Origin: an uncultured Marinococcus sp.
Lineage (GTDB): Bacteria; Bacillota; Bacilli; Bacillales; Marinococcaceae
Length of the DNA: 64,000 nucleotides
NCBI RefSeq assembly: GCF_947493875.1
Contig: NZ_CANLSU010000006.1
Span: forward strand, 213,534 to 277,533
Direction: 5' to 3'
Each line of letters opens with the position of its first letter. Position 1 is the stretch's first letter. Of this stretch, positions 22,515 through 32,447 are shown in pieces. Under the pieces are notes generated by a model that was given only the letters and a program-made list of their open reading frames with translations, had not been told where the DNA came from and searched no databases. Both the position numbers and the translations under genes were made by a program.

Positions 22515-23563
22515 CGTCTTCCCTCCAACTGTTCTTTCGAATATTCATGAACGAAAGCTGTTAAACGTTTCAACGTATCAGGCTTCACATCCGGGAATAC
22601 CCCGTGCCCCAAATTAAAAATAAATCCGGGATGCTGAATGCCTTCATCAATAATAGCGGCAGCTCTTTTCTCTATTTCCGGCCACGGGGCAAGCAGTAAA
22701 CTCGGATCCAGGTTGCCCTGAAGCGTTTTGGTGACACCCCGGTTTCTGGCTTCAAGTATGGAGGTCCGCCAGTCCAGTCCAATAATGGAGAGCGGCAGAT
22801 CGTTCCAGTCTTCAAGCAGATGGCCGGCACCGACTCCAAACATGGACACCGGTACATTCTTTTCTTCTAAAGCTGCAAATATTCTGGTCATCACAGGCTT
22901 CACATACTGGCGGTAATCGGAGGCGTTTAAGGCACCGACCCAGGAGTCAAAGATTTGAATAGACTGGGCTCCCGCCTCTATCTGAGCACCAGCGTACCGA
23001 ATCACCATGTCACCCAGTGTATCCATCAATGCAAACCAGGCGTCCGGCTGCGAATACATAAAGCTTTTGGTCCGGTGGTAGTTTTTTGACGGTCCGCCTT
23101 CAATCATGTAGCTCGCCAGTGTAAACGGTGCCCCGCTAAAGCTGATTAACGGCACATTCAGCTGCTGACGCAGTAGCTTAATTGTTTCAAGCACGTAGTC
23201 GATATCCTTTTCCGGCTCAAGCGTTCCAAGCCGTTTTACATCATCCAGCGTTTCAATCGGACGGTCAATGACCGGACCGATGCCCGGTTTTATTTCTACA
23301 TCTACGCCGATAGACGGCAGCGGGGTCATAATGTCTTTATATAAAATAGCCGCATCGTTTTGATACTGTTCCACCGGCAGCCGGGTTACATAAGCACACA
23401 GTTCGGGATCATGAGTAATTTCCACCAGCGAATACTTCTCTTTTAATTTACGGTATTCAGGCTGAGACCTCCCTGCCTGCCGCATATACCATACCGGCAC
23501 GTGTCCAGTGTAGTTTCCTCCTGCTGCTTCTAAAAAAGTATTATTATATAAGGTTTCTTTCAT
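22511..23563 (-). CDS. hemE: Uroporphyrinogen decarboxylase
   Basis: Decarboxylates uroporphyrinogen III to coproporphyrinogen III. 350 residues; the signature [19 protein letters not shown] lies near the N-terminus and the second conserved segment [14 protein letters not shown] near the middle. The ATG at 23563 is preferred, with AGAGGAAG 7 bases upstream; the in-frame GTG at 23572 touches that SD. First gene of hemE-hemH. Confidence 0.96.
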   Translation of the reverse strand: MKETLYNNTFLEAAGGNYTGHVPVWYMRQAGRSQPEYRKLKEKYSLVEITHDPELCAYVTRLPVEQYQNDAAILYKDIMTPLPSIGVDVEIKPGIGPVIDRPIETLDDVKRLGTLEPEKDIDYVLETIKLLRQQLNVPLISFSGAPFTLASYMIEGGPSKNYHRTKSFMYSQPDAWFALMDTLGDMVIRYAGAQIEAGAQSIQIFDSWVGALNASDYRQYVKPVMTRIFAALEEKNVPVSMFGVGAGHLLEDWNDLPLSIIGLDWRTSILEARNRGVTKTLQGNLDPSLLLAPWPEIEKRAAAIIDEGIQHPGFIFNLGHGVFPDVKPDTLKRLTAFVHEYSKEQLEGRR

Positions 23564-23700
23564 TTTGGGCACTTCCTCTCTGCCTGCTCACCACTCAAGC
23601 TCGCGCAATCACCTTTTCTGTTTTTACCATAACCTGTCCGATCCTGTCATGTATAGTGCATTTCGGCAACATTCATAAAAAATTCATGAACGTTCAGCAC

Positions 23701-23728
23701 AAAATAAGGCAGCCCGCCAAGGCTGCCT
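23701..23728 (-). terminator. Terminator after the pbpF-like gene
   Basis: GGCAGCC/GGCTGCC hairpin followed by TTATTTTG on the minus strand. Confidence 0.75.
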
Positions 23729-23739
23729 CTAAGTCTCAA

Positions 23740-25896
23740 TCACCCTCCTAATCCGAAGATAGAACGGGCCTGTACCTCTGCCGTGTTCGACTCTTCGCCT
23801 TCCTGGTTTGTCGGTTCGTAGGAAGGGACGACAATATACTCTCTTAAATTAAACGGGTTTGCATTTTGGATCGTGTAGCTCCCCTGCCCGCGGACCTGGT
23901 CGATCTCTTCACGTTCTCCATCCGTCACTTCGTAAATCGTGTAATTAACGCGATCGTCTTCAGACGCTTCCCACGTAAGCTCCACGTTTAAGAAACCGTC
24001 ACCGGCAAATGTAAGATCCCCTTCAAGCGAATCAATTTCCGGAAGCTCCACAGGCTCTTCCAGATCACGTACCCCTTCCGGCTTTTCAAATTCTACCGCG
24101 CTGCTTCCAGCTGGAGTCTCGTTTAAAATGGATTTGAACAGTTCAACCGCATGGGAACTGCCGCCGGTTAAATAATTGTCTTCAGTTGTCTGATCGTATC
24201 CCATCCAAAGCGTGCCGGTCCACTGCGGTGTATAGCCGGCGAACCAGGCGTCTCTAGCCCCGCCTTCCACCGCTTCAAATGAAGTGGTTCCTGTTTTGCC
24301 AGCTAAATCGTAGGAGGTGTTTCCGGCTGATGCTGTCCCGTTTTCCACTACATTTTCGAGCATACGGGTCATGTACCATGCATTCTGCGGATCCATCACT
24401 TCCTGCTCTTTTGTTTCATGTTCCACAATAATATTTCCGTTACGATCTTTAATGTTTGTAATAAAGTACGGCTCAGTTTTTGTGCCATTGTTTGAAAACG
24501 TCGTATAGGCTTCTGTTAACTGAGCCGGGGTGACCCCGTTTTCGAGACCGCCAAGAGCCGTCGCCAGTCCGTCCCCCTGCGGCTCGATGCCTGTTTTCTC
24601 TAAAAAATCATTCGTCGAGCTGCGTTCGAGCTTATCATAAAGCCATACTGCTGATGTATTGATGGACTGCTCCAGTGCTTCACTCATCGTCACTTCGCCC
24701 TGATACTCCCCGCTATTATTTTTTGGAGAGTAGCCGTCGTAATCCAGTTGTTCATCCTTGAGTGTCGAATAAGGCTCATAATCTCCGGATTCAAGGGCCG
24801 GTCCATACACTGCCAGTGGTTTAAAGGCTGAACCCGGCTGCCGCTTTACCTCCGCCCGGTTCATGCCCTGTCGTTCGTAATCACGGCCGCCCTGAACAGC
24901 GACCACGCCGCCAGTGTTATGATTCATCATAAAGAAGGCACTCTCCGCGTCCTCTGAGCCGTCCGGATAATACGCCTCTTCCTGCATCAGGCTGTAGGAA
25001 GCCTGCTGCATTTCTTCATTCATCGGCACCTGAATCGTGTAGCCGCCTTTATAAATTTCTTCCGGTTCAATGCTGTATTTTTCCTGAGCTTCTTTCATGA
25101 GCATATCCACATACGTATAGTATTCTGGATGGGTCTGCTGTTCCTGGAGCCCCGAAGGAAGAGATGCAGAAGCTGCTGTTGCTTTTTCTTCTTCTGATAT
25201 GTACCCTTCACGCTCCATGATAGCGATGACGGTATCTCTTCGTTCTTTGGCCTCCTCCGGCTCATCCACCGGCGAATAATTACTTGGTCCTTTTACCATC
25301 GCCGCCAACATAGCACCTTCTTCGACATTCAAATCAGAAGCGTCTTTGCCGAAATACTGCTGGGATGCAGACTGAATGCCATAAGCCCCGTGACCGAAGT
25401 ATATCTGGTTTAAATAATATCCCATTACTTCATCCTTGGAGAATTTCTTTTCAAGTCCCATAGCAATCAGCACTTCCTTTGTTTTACGCAGGAAGGTCTG
25501 GTCACTCGAGAGAAAAGCATTTTTTGCCAGCTGCTGAGTAATCGTACTTCCGCCCTCCACGATGCCGCCAGCTAAAATATCACGGTAAAGCGCACGCGCA
25601 ATCGCTCTCGGGTCAATGCCACGGTGGTCATAAAACCTGATATCTTCAATGGAAATAAATGCCTCTTTTACGTGATCCGGTATTTGTTCTTCTTCAATAA
25701 CTTCTCTGTCCTCTGAATACAGCTCCGCTAATTGTTCCCCGCTGTCATCAACTATTGTCGTTGTTTCATTCATCGTCAGCTGCTTTTCACTGATCGCAGC
25801 AGCGCCGATTACAACGGAGGATAAATATATGCCAAAAATCAGAAGAAAAGCTGCTGCAGCTATCAGCAGCCGTTTTCCCCATTTCCGTTTATTCAT
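23740..25896 (-). CDS. pbpF: Class A penicillin-binding protein (PbpF-like)
   Basis: Bifunctional peptidoglycan glycosyltransferase/transpeptidase on the outer membrane face. 718 residues from ATG 25896 (GAGGGTGG upstream). Short basic cytoplasmic part, one membrane anchor (about 10-33), GT51 domain (FISIEDIRFYDHRGID; GGSTITQQLAKNAFLS; KEVLIAMGLEKKFSKDEVMGYYLNQIYFGHGAYGI), transpeptidase with SxxK as PGSAFKPL, SxN as SINTS and KTGTT. An acidic C-terminal fibronectin III-like module follows (about 630-718). In B. subtilis pbpF is also adjacent to hemE. Confidence 0.92.
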   Translation of the reverse strand: MNKRKWGKRLLIAAAAFLLIFGIYLSSVVIGAAAISEKQLTMNETTTIVDDSGEQLAELYSEDREVIEEEQIPDHVKEAFISIEDIRFYDHRGIDPRAIARALYRDILAGGIVEGGSTITQQLAKNAFLSSDQTFLRKTKEVLIAMGLEKKFSKDEVMGYYLNQIYFGHGAYGIQSASQQYFGKDASDLNVEEGAMLAAMVKGPSNYSPVDEPEEAKERRDTVIAIMEREGYISEEEKATAASASLPSGLQEQQTHPEYYTYVDMLMKEAQEKYSIEPEEIYKGGYTIQVPMNEEMQQASYSLMQEEAYYPDGSEDAESAFFMMNHNTGGVVAVQGGRDYERQGMNRAEVKRQPGSAFKPLAVYGPALESGDYEPYSTLKDEQLDYDGYSPKNNSGEYQGEVTMSEALEQSINTSAVWLYDKLERSSTNDFLEKTGIEPQGDGLATALGGLENGVTPAQLTEAYTTFSNNGTKTEPYFITNIKDRNGNIIVEHETKEQEVMDPQNAWYMTRMLENVVENGTASAGNTSYDLAGKTGTTSFEAVEGGARDAWFAGYTPQWTGTLWMGYDQTTEDNYLTGGSSHAVELFKSILNETPAGSSAVEFEKPEGVRDLEEPVELPEIDSLEGDLTFAGDGFLNVELTWEASEDDRVNYTIYEVTDGEREEIDQVRGQGSYTIQNANPFNLREYIVVPSYEPTNQEGEESNTAEVQARSIFGLGG

Positions 25897-25964
25897 GAGC
25901 TCTGCCACCCTCGCTTTATGCACAAATATTTCACTCTGCTTTAGTCGGCAGACATTTCGTTAAG

Positions 25965-26756
25965 TTACACGGAAACAGCTGGATTTTTTGCATACTTAAC
26001 CTGAATGCTGCCAATAACAAGCTCTGCCTGGATATTTAATGTCACCTGTGTCTGCTCCTTCGCCTTATGCTCTACCTTCATCGCTGCCCTCAGACCCTCT
26101 TCTTTATAGCCGAGCACCTTCGTTTCTCCAATAAGCGTCTTTGCGTCAATGTTAATATCCCAGTTTTCCGGAACAAAAAGCTTAATGCTTCCGACCATGC
26201 CACTGATCCGCACTGGCAGCGTCTCTTCTTCTGTTTTGGCTTTCGAAAAATCTATAATCACCTCGCCGGCTCCGTATTGGACAGCGGCCTCACGGAGTCT
26301 GAAAGGCTTCTTTATATAGACGCACTGACCTGCCAAAAAGCGGTGCTGTGCCGGAAGCTCCCGTTCCTGCCCGGCCCGGCGCACTTCATGCGCGTAAGAG
26401 GTGCTTCTTTCATGCCAGCTTTTTTCCTCAGACGCATTCAGATCTTTATCAATATCTATCTCTCTCCTGGAGCTGCTCCACCAGAAATAAAACAGAATAA
26501 TTCCCGTTAGGAAGAGCACAGTGATTACTGCTGTAAATATAAAAGGCACATCCGCCCGGTTGGATATATGCAACAGGGCGAAACCGACAAACATAGCGCT
26601 GAGCCAGTAATTCCGCTGGTATACAAAAAAGCACGCAAGGCTTAATGCAATGATAGGCCATATGAATAAACTAGCGTCAAAACCAAGCTGGGAAGATACG
26701 ATACTTACGCCGGCAATGATAATACCCAGTCCCAAAAAACCGATTCTTTGGCTCAT
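25965..26756 (-). CDS. LiaF-like membrane protein
   Basis: Four membrane helices in the N-terminal half (about 5-110), a linker, and a C-terminal domain resembling the LiaF/DUF2154 C-terminal domain (RISGMVGSIKLFVPENWDINIDAKTLIGETKVLG, then AELVIGSIQVKY). LiaF inhibits the LiaRS cell-envelope stress system, but no liaR or liaS is adjacent, so the partner is unknown. The start at 26756 (MSQRIGFLGLGIIIAG) gives a normal first helix; an in-frame ATG at 26807 would add 17 residues. Neither has a strong SD. Confidence 0.7.
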   Translation of the reverse strand: MSQRIGFLGLGIIIAGVSIVSSQLGFDASLFIWPIIALSLACFFVYQRNYWLSAMFVGFALLHISNRADVPFIFTAVITVLFLTGIILFYFWWSSSRREIDIDKDLNASEEKSWHERSTSYAHEVRRAGQERELPAQHRFLAGQCVYIKKPFRLREAAVQYGAGEVIIDFSKAKTEEETLPVRISGMVGSIKLFVPENWDINIDAKTLIGETKVLGYKEEGLRAAMKVEHKAKEQTQVTLNIQAELVIGSIQVKYAKNPAVSV

Positions 26757-26967
26757 GCTCTCTTTCCGCCCTTCTTTTACTGATTTTATAAATATACGCA
26801 GCAGCATGTCTGTCCGTTCCAGATTCCCCTATTTTATTTTCCAGAAAGGATCATGTATGATAAGAAAATACTATACAGCTTATGTATTCATTATACGCTA
26901 CTCCTAAGCGGAGACATACCTATTTTCATTCTCTTTCATTACGTTTCAATAAAGGATGTGAACCTCT

Positions 26968-28146
26968 GTGGATAATTTATTCAGCAGATTAGAAGAGCTT
27001 TACCCGGAAATGGTGGAGATTCGCAGGTACCTGCACCAGTACCCTGAGCTTTCCTTTGAGGAAGAACAGACGCCTGCCTACATAGCCGATTATCATCGTC
27101 AGCTGGGGCATGATGTGCGTACAGGTGTAGGGGGACGCGGTGTTACTGCCGTGCTCCGTGGTGAAAAGCCCGGTCCCGTTATCGCTCTCCGGGCGGATTT
27201 TGATGCCCTGCCCATCCAGGAGAACACCGGCCTTCCTTTCGCTTCAAAGACGGACGGCGTGATGCATGCCTGCGGGCATGACGGCCATACTGCGTACCTG
27301 CTTGTCCTCGCTAAAGCCCTGCAGGAAGAAAGGCACAGCTTAAGCGGCACTGTTGTTTTCATCCACCAGCACGCGGAAGAATATGCCCCCGGCGGCGCAA
27401 TTGAGATGATTCAGGACGGCTGCCTTGAAGGGGTGGACGTCATCTTTGGCACGCACTTATGGGCGACGGTGCCCTACGGAACTGTCCAGTATTGCGAAGG
27501 GCCGATGATGGCGGCTTCAGACCGTTTTCATATTACGATTCGCGGCAAGGGCGGGCACGGGGCCCAGCCGCATCTTACCAAGGATGCCATCGTCATTGGC
27601 TCCCAGGTGGTCACCAGCCTGCAGCAGATTGTCAGCCGCCGCCTCGATCCGCTTCATTCCGGAGTGCTGTCCGTCGGCTCGTTTGAAGCCGTCAACGCCT
27701 TTAACGTAATTGCCGACAGCGCGAAGCTTACCGGCACTACCCGCTGCTTTGATGAAAACGTGCGGGACATATTCGAAGAAGAAATTGGAAAAATTGTCCG
27801 CGGCACCTGCGAAGCAGCCGGAGCCGAAGCCGACTATGAATACCTGCGCGGCTATCCCCCGGTAGACAACCATCGTGATGAAGCCCGTTTTATTGCTGAA
27901 TGTGCTGAAAAAACAGAATCAGTCCAAAAGACAGAGTATATGAGCCCGTCGATGGCTGGAGAGGATTATGCGCATTATCTACGGCATGTGAAAGGAACCT
28001 ATTTCTTCACAGGAGCAGGCCATCCGGACTGGGAAACGACGTATCCACACCATCATTCGAAATTTGATATTGATGAACGGGCGATGCTCACCGCAGCCCA
28101 GGTCATTGGAAGAGCCGTTTTGGAATATCCCGGCCCTTCATCATAA
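26968..28146 (+). CDS. yhaA: M20-family amidohydrolase (YhaA-like)
   Basis: Zinc-dependent peptidase-family M20 hydrolase of N-acyl amino acids. 392 residues. First metal motif ADFDALPIQENTGLPFAS, then HACGHDGHTAYLL (about 97-109), HAEEYAPGG with the general base, a lid/dimerisation domain (about 180-290), and the late metal histidine in YPHHHSKFD. The start is GTG with AAAGGATG upstream. In B. subtilis yhaA is close to ecsABC, as here. The precise substrate is not visible. Confidence 0.88.
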   Translation: MDNLFSRLEELYPEMVEIRRYLHQYPELSFEEEQTPAYIADYHRQLGHDVRTGVGGRGVTAVLRGEKPGPVIALRADFDALPIQENTGLPFASKTDGVMHACGHDGHTAYLLVLAKALQEERHSLSGTVVFIHQHAEEYAPGGAIEMIQDGCLEGVDVIFGTHLWATVPYGTVQYCEGPMMAASDRFHITIRGKGGHGAQPHLTKDAIVIGSQVVTSLQQIVSRRLDPLHSGVLSVGSFEAVNAFNVIADSAKLTGTTRCFDENVRDIFEEEIGKIVRGTCEAAGAEADYEYLRGYPPVDNHRDEARFIAECAEKTESVQKTEYMSPSMAGEDYAHYLRHVKGTYFFTGAGHPDWETTYPHHHSKFDIDERAMLTAAQVIGRAVLEYPGPSS

Positions 28147-28149
28147 TCA

Positions 28150-28185
28150 CAGGCCCCCCTTTCCATCAAAGGAAAGGGGGGCCTG
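28150..28185. terminator. Hairpin between convergent yhaA and ecsB
   Basis: Perfect 15-base arms CAGGCCCCCCTTTCC/GGAAAGGGGGGCCTG. The T tracts are poor on both sides. Confidence 0.65.
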
Positions 28186-28192
28186 TCTTCAT

Positions 28193-29404
28193 TTATATCA
28201 TCTCTTTTTGCTTTCTGCGGATAACCCACCGGGGATAATACATAAGAAGGGCAGCCACAAATAAAGCAAGCGCTGCCGTTACTAAAAGCGACTGCCCGAT
28301 CCAGGCATGAAGCAGGACTATTCCTGCCCCCTGCACCATCAAAAGAGCCCTCGTGAACGTAATAAACGCCTGTTCCTTCCACTTGACAGGCACAGGATAC
28401 AGATCCGGCCAGTCAATCGTGGCATAGTGGCTTTTCAGTGCCTGCAGCTGTACAGCGGTCATATAAAGAAACAAGCCTCCAATCCCAAGACGCATCCATT
28501 CCGGGGCAAAGGCGTACATGACCAGACCGCAGACTACAAGCAGGCGGATAAACATACCTGCATATTCTCCCGAACGCACAAAAGCTTTGCCGTACAAATA
28601 CAAATACGTATTTTCCTGCTTATGGGTGAATTTGTCCACAAGTGAGGCCAGCCAGCGCCGGCGTTTAATTTTCACTTCAATATGGGGCACTTCCGCAAAT
28701 GACTGAACAAAACGGTAAAATTTAGCCAGCTGATGGTTCTCGGCTTCGAGAAGCACTTCCCACCGCAGGAGCATGGAAGCAGAACGCCTCTTTACCAGCT
28801 GCCAGTGCCCAATCAATCCAAGGAGACCAGCACCGGCCAGAAAAATGCTTCCCCACCAGGCAGCAAGCATTAAAAGAGCCGGCCAGACCCAGCGGATCGC
28901 TGTAGATATGTAACGATGAGTGTGATTGTGCCATTTCCATTCTTCCCATTTAATAAATGTGGTTAGAAAGGTTATTACGAGCAAAAGCAGCAGCATTCCG
29001 ATATAGCCGGGGCCACCGGCGGCGGTGCGTTCCTGAATAACCGGGCCGAGAACAATATACGCGGCAAGCACTTCCACTCCCTGCAGAGCCGCTGAGTAAT
29101 GAATCGATTTTTTAAAGAATGGGGCCATCCGTTTTTCAAGCGGGAGCAGAAATACAAGGTCTCCGGACTGAACAAACGGCCGGATAGGCCCGCGAAGCGT
29201 TAATACAGAAAAAATCAGCCAAAGAGCAATCACCACCCACGGAGAATGCGGGAGCCAGTCCAGAAAAGTCGGATAAAACACTGCTCCGGCAAACAGGAGA
29301 ATATACAGCGCAAACATAAAACCGCTGTTACCGATTAACCGCAGGTAACGCCCGGCCTTCCCCCAGAAAGCTCCTGCCCGCTCGTTCCACCACTTTCCGG
29401 TCAT
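28193..29404 (-). CDS. ecsB: ABC transporter membrane subunit EcsB
   Basis: Permease partner of EcsA. 403 residues with about eight hydrophobic segments (for example 28-48, 60-78, 123-143, 172-200, 303-325, 361-393) and a basic cytoplasmic region KIKRRRWLASLVDKFTHKQ. Ecs mutants of B. subtilis are defective in secretion, competence and site-2 protease (RasP) function. The start overlaps the ecsA stop (ATGA). ecsC is missing; yhaA follows directly in convergent orientation. Confidence 0.92.
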   Translation of the reverse strand: MTGKWWNERAGAFWGKAGRYLRLIGNSGFMFALYILLFAGAVFYPTFLDWLPHSPWVVIALWLIFSVLTLRGPIRPFVQSGDLVFLLPLEKRMAPFFKKSIHYSAALQGVEVLAAYIVLGPVIQERTAAGGPGYIGMLLLLLVITFLTTFIKWEEWKWHNHTHRYISTAIRWVWPALLMLAAWWGSIFLAGAGLLGLIGHWQLVKRRSASMLLRWEVLLEAENHQLAKFYRFVQSFAEVPHIEVKIKRRRWLASLVDKFTHKQENTYLYLYGKAFVRSGEYAGMFIRLLVVCGLVMYAFAPEWMRLGIGGLFLYMTAVQLQALKSHYATIDWPDLYPVPVKWKEQAFITFTRALLMVQGAGIVLLHAWIGQSLLVTAALALFVAALLMYYPRWVIRRKQKEMI

Positions 29405-30147
29405 GATGTGATTTCTCCTTTAGTCACTTCGATATACAAATCATCAAGATTCGCTCCAGGCATTCCCGCCTGCTCCTGGATTTCCTTCATGGTTCCTTTC
29501 AAAGCGACACGTCCTTCATGCAGCAGCACAAAGCGGTCACAATAGCGTTCTGCAGTCGCCAGAATATGCGTGGACATTAAAATTCCTGCTCCGTTCTCCT
29601 TCATTTCCACCATCATGTCGAGCAGTGATTTAATGGCTACCGGGTCGAGCCCGACAAACGGTTCATCGACCACATACAGCTTTGGCTCTACCAAAAAGGC
29701 GCACATGATCATCACCTTCTGTCTCATCCCTTTGGAAAAATGATTGGGAAACCAGTTTTTTCTCCGGCTCATCTGATAGGTTTCCATCAGGCTTTCACTT
29801 CGCTTCTCCCAGACTCCTTCGGGTACTCCGTAGGCCATGGCTGTCAGGCGCAGATGCTCCCAGAGCGTCATTTCCTCGTACAATATAGGTGATTCGGGAA
29901 TGTATGCCAGCTGCTTCCTATATGCCTCTGCATCCTCATGAATGGTTTTATTATTAATATAAATTTCGCCTTCCGCCGGCTCCATCAGTCCGAGAACATG
30001 CTTAATTGTCGTACTTTTCCCGGCGCCGTTCAACCCGATTAAGCCAACAATTTCCCCGGGGGCCACATCAAATTCCAGATCATGGAGCACCGGCTTGTGG
30101 ATATTGTATCCGCCGGTAATATGATTAATATTAAGTAGTGCTGTCAT
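29401..30147 (-). CDS. ecsA: ABC transporter ATP-binding subunit EcsA
   Basis: ATPase of the EcsAB transporter. 248 residues. Walker A GLNGAGKSTTIKH, Q-loop IPESPILYEEMTLWEH, ABC signature HFSKGMRQKVMIMCAF (FSKGM in place of LSGGQ), Walker B LYVVDEPFVGLDP and the switch histidine MSTHIL. Divergent from hit, as in B. subtilis. Confidence 0.95.
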   Translation of the reverse strand: MTALLNINHITGGYNIHKPVLHDLEFDVAPGEIVGLIGLNGAGKSTTIKHVLGLMEPAEGEIYINNKTIHEDAEAYRKQLAYIPESPILYEEMTLWEHLRLTAMAYGVPEGVWEKRSESLMETYQMSRRKNWFPNHFSKGMRQKVMIMCAFLVEPKLYVVDEPFVGLDPVAIKSLLDMMVEMKENGAGILMSTHILATAERYCDRFVLLHEGRVALKGTMKEIQEQAGMPGANLDDLYIEVTKGEITS

Positions 30148-30252
30148 ACAAACGCTCCTTCAGCTAAATAAATACTATCTTTTTATATTCTACACAGTTT
30201 CATTGCATTTTGTATATTTTTGAAAGGAATTCATTTCTTCTTACATTTCCAT

Positions 30253-30280
30253 TTAACTCTAAACTGTAACTACGTATAAT
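30253..30280 (+). promoter_or_regulatory. Probable hit promoter
   Basis: TTAACT (30253-30258), 16-base spacer, TATAAT (30275-30280), 43 bases before the hit start. Confidence 0.5.
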
Positions 30281-30322
30281 AGGGTAGTAGATATACTTAC
30301 GTTTAGAAAGGAGATCAACACT

Positions 30323-30751
30323 ATGGCCAACAATGATGACTGCATTTTCTGCAAAATAGCATCCGGGGAAATTCCTGCTTCTGTCGTCTATGAGGATGAC
30401 GAACTTTTGGCATTTATGGACCTGGGACAGACAACGAAAGGCCACACCCTTTTAATTCCAAAGGATCATCAGGAAAATATTTATGAACTCCATCCCGAAA
30501 CAGCGGCGGCTCTATTTAAAAAAGCTCCCGAGATTGCGAACGCTATAAAAGAAGCCTTTCAGCCAGCCGGTATGAATCTTCTAAATAACAATAACAGCGT
30601 GGCCTCGCAGTCCGTTTTCCATTATCACCTTCATTTCATCCCCCGTTATACAGAAAACGATGGATTTTCTTTTACATTCACCGACAACAACGAACAGTAT
30701 ACTAGCGCTGATTTAGCCGATATGGCTAAAGGGATTGCCGATCGTTTATAG
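30323..30751 (+). CDS. hit: HIT-family nucleotide-binding protein
   Basis: Histidine-triad hydrolase or transferase acting on nucleoside phosphoramidates and related nucleotides. 142 residues: N-terminal DDCIFCKIASGEIPASVVYEDD with a zinc-type CxxC, the GHTLLIPKDH segment, and the triad HYHLHFIP near residue 103 (H-x-H-x-H). Strong SD AAAGGAG. It lies 35 bases before serC in the same direction. Confidence 0.93.
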   Translation: MANNDDCIFCKIASGEIPASVVYEDDELLAFMDLGQTTKGHTLLIPKDHQENIYELHPETAAALFKKAPEIANAIKEAFQPAGMNLLNNNNSVASQSVFHYHLHFIPRYTENDGFSFTFTDNNEQYTSADLADMAKGIADRL

Positions 30752-30786
30752 AAAAATAAATATGGATGGCTAAAAGGAGAGATCAT

Positions 30787-31872
30787 ATGTCACGCGCATA
30801 TAATTTTAATGCAGGTCCGGCTGCCCTGCCGGACGAGGTTTTGGAAAAAGCCCAGAAGGAAATGCTTAATTTCAACAATACTGGCATGAGCGTTATGGAG
30901 CTCAGCCACCGGAGCGCTGATTATGAACAGGTGCATAATCAGGCGCAGGAGAGGCTCCGGAGCCTGCTCGATATTCCGGAGGATTACGAAGTATTATTTC
31001 TGCAGGGCGGAGCCAGCCTGCAGTTTTCGATGCTTCCGATGAACGTACTCCAATCCGGGGAAACGGCTAACTATATTTTAACAGGATCCTGGTCGGAAAA
31101 AGCACTAAAAGAAGCGCAGATGATCGGCCAGACCCGGGTCGGGGCTTCGGCAAAAGAGCAAAACTTCACCCATATTCCTGATGTTGACGCCCTTCAGCTC
31201 GACAGCCGCGATAAATATGTACACATCACCACAAACAACACCATTTTCGGAACGCAGTGGCAGGAGCTTGATTATAACTGGCTTTCCCCGGTAGTCGCCG
31301 ATATGTCGAGCGACATTTTAAGCCGGCCGGTACCGGTCTCCTCGTTTGGAGCGATCTACGCCGGGGCACAAAAAAATCTGGGCCCGTCCGGCGTTACCGT
31401 CGTCATTGTCAAAAAGGACTGGGTCAGCCAGGCTCCCGGACATACCCCGACTATGCTGCGCTACGATACCCATGCGGAAAAGAATTCGCTTTTCCACACC
31501 CCTCCGACATTCGCTGTGTACCTGCTGAATGAAGTACTCGGATGGGTCGAAGAACGTGGAGGCGTCCTTGGCATGCAGCAGCGCAACAAGGAAAAAGCAG
31601 CTCTCCTATATGACACTATTGACGGCAGCAATGGCTTTTACCGGGGCCATGCTGAAACAGACAGCCGCTCCTCCATGAACGTCACCTTTAACCTTCCTAA
31701 TGAAGAATTAAATAAACAATTTTTAGCTGAAGCTAAACAGGCCGGCTTTGTCGGATTAAATGGTCACCGATCCGTTGGCGGATGCCGGGCCTCCATTTAT
31801 AATGCTGTTTCCAAAGAGAGCTGCCAGGCTCTTCAGGACTTTATGCTTACGTTTCAAAAAAATCATCAGTAG
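30787..31872 (+). CDS. serC: Phosphoserine aminotransferase
   Basis: PLP enzyme giving 3-phosphoserine from 3-phosphohydroxypyruvate in serine synthesis; also used in pyridoxine synthesis in some bacteria. 361 residues from the ATG at 30787 (AAAAGGAGAG upstream), matching the family start SRAYNFNAGPAALP. The PLP lysine is in YAGAQKNLGPSGVT, and the C-terminal GLNGHRSVGGCRASIYN closes the active site. The earlier in-frame ATG at 30766 reads through the SD and is unlikely. Confidence 0.96.
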   Translation: MSRAYNFNAGPAALPDEVLEKAQKEMLNFNNTGMSVMELSHRSADYEQVHNQAQERLRSLLDIPEDYEVLFLQGGASLQFSMLPMNVLQSGETANYILTGSWSEKALKEAQMIGQTRVGASAKEQNFTHIPDVDALQLDSRDKYVHITTNNTIFGTQWQELDYNWLSPVVADMSSDILSRPVPVSSFGAIYAGAQKNLGPSGVTVVIVKKDWVSQAPGHTPTMLRYDTHAEKNSLFHTPPTFAVYLLNEVLGWVEERGGVLGMQQRNKEKAALLYDTIDGSNGFYRGHAETDSRSSMNVTFNLPNEELNKQFLAEAKQAGFVGLNGHRSVGGCRASIYNAVSKESCQALQDFMLTFQKNHQ

Positions 31873-31878
31873 GTTTTT

Positions 31879-31910
31879 AATCAGCGGAATTACCCGCTGA
31901 TTATTTTTAT
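31879..31910 (+). terminator. Terminator after hit-serC
   Basis: AATCAGCGG/CCGCTGATT hairpin followed by ATTTTTAT. Confidence 0.85.
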
Positions 31911-32048
31911 AAAATAAAAATTTACAGGAGTCTCCCCCTTCCGGGCACCCGAAATTGTTTGAAATTCTTTATTTTTTCCCTAAATTCACCTATACTACTA
32001 TTAAAGAATAATATATTAAAAATGTATTTCAAGGAAGGAATGAGGCGG

Positions 32049-32408
32049 ATGGATTTGAAATCTCTTTTTGCCGGTATATTCACAGGATCACTAGCGAGCA
32101 GTTTAATTATACTTTTTACTGCCCCTGCTTCTGGTCCTGCCGTACGCCATTCCATTAAGCATTCGGAATGGAATCGCCCCGGCTTGAAATCCTCAACAAA
32201 TAAATCAGCCATGGAGGACTGGCAGTATGCTGCTACAGAAGGTTTCCAGGCTTTCGATGTGCTGACTAAAGAAATGAAAAAAACCTACAAACGGTACAAG
32301 CAGGAAGTTGAACCCGAGGTGGCCTCTATTCAGGAACAGGTAAAAGAAATTTCTGACTCTATTTCTCAATTAAATAAGCAGATTAAAAAAGAAACCAAGC
32401 GTTCCTAG
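32049..32408 (+). CDS. YtxH-family protein (YhaH-like)
   Basis: A 120-residue protein starting MDLKSLFAGIFTGSLASSLIILFTAPASG: one N-terminal membrane segment with the YtxH-type small-residue pattern, then a charged helical tail predicted to form a coiled coil (YKQEVEPEVASIQEQVKEISDSISQLNKQ). B. subtilis yhaH, beside hpr and serC, has the same layout. The ATG at 32049 has AAGGAAGG about 10 bases upstream; another ATG at 32040 is possible. Confidence 0.7.
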   Translation: MDLKSLFAGIFTGSLASSLIILFTAPASGPAVRHSIKHSEWNRPGLKSSTNKSAMEDWQYAATEGFQAFDVLTKEMKKTYKRYKQEVEPEVASIQEQVKEISDSISQLNKQIKKETKRS

Positions 32409-32447
32409 TCACTGATGACCCAGCTTATAAGAGAGGGGGTTCTTTAA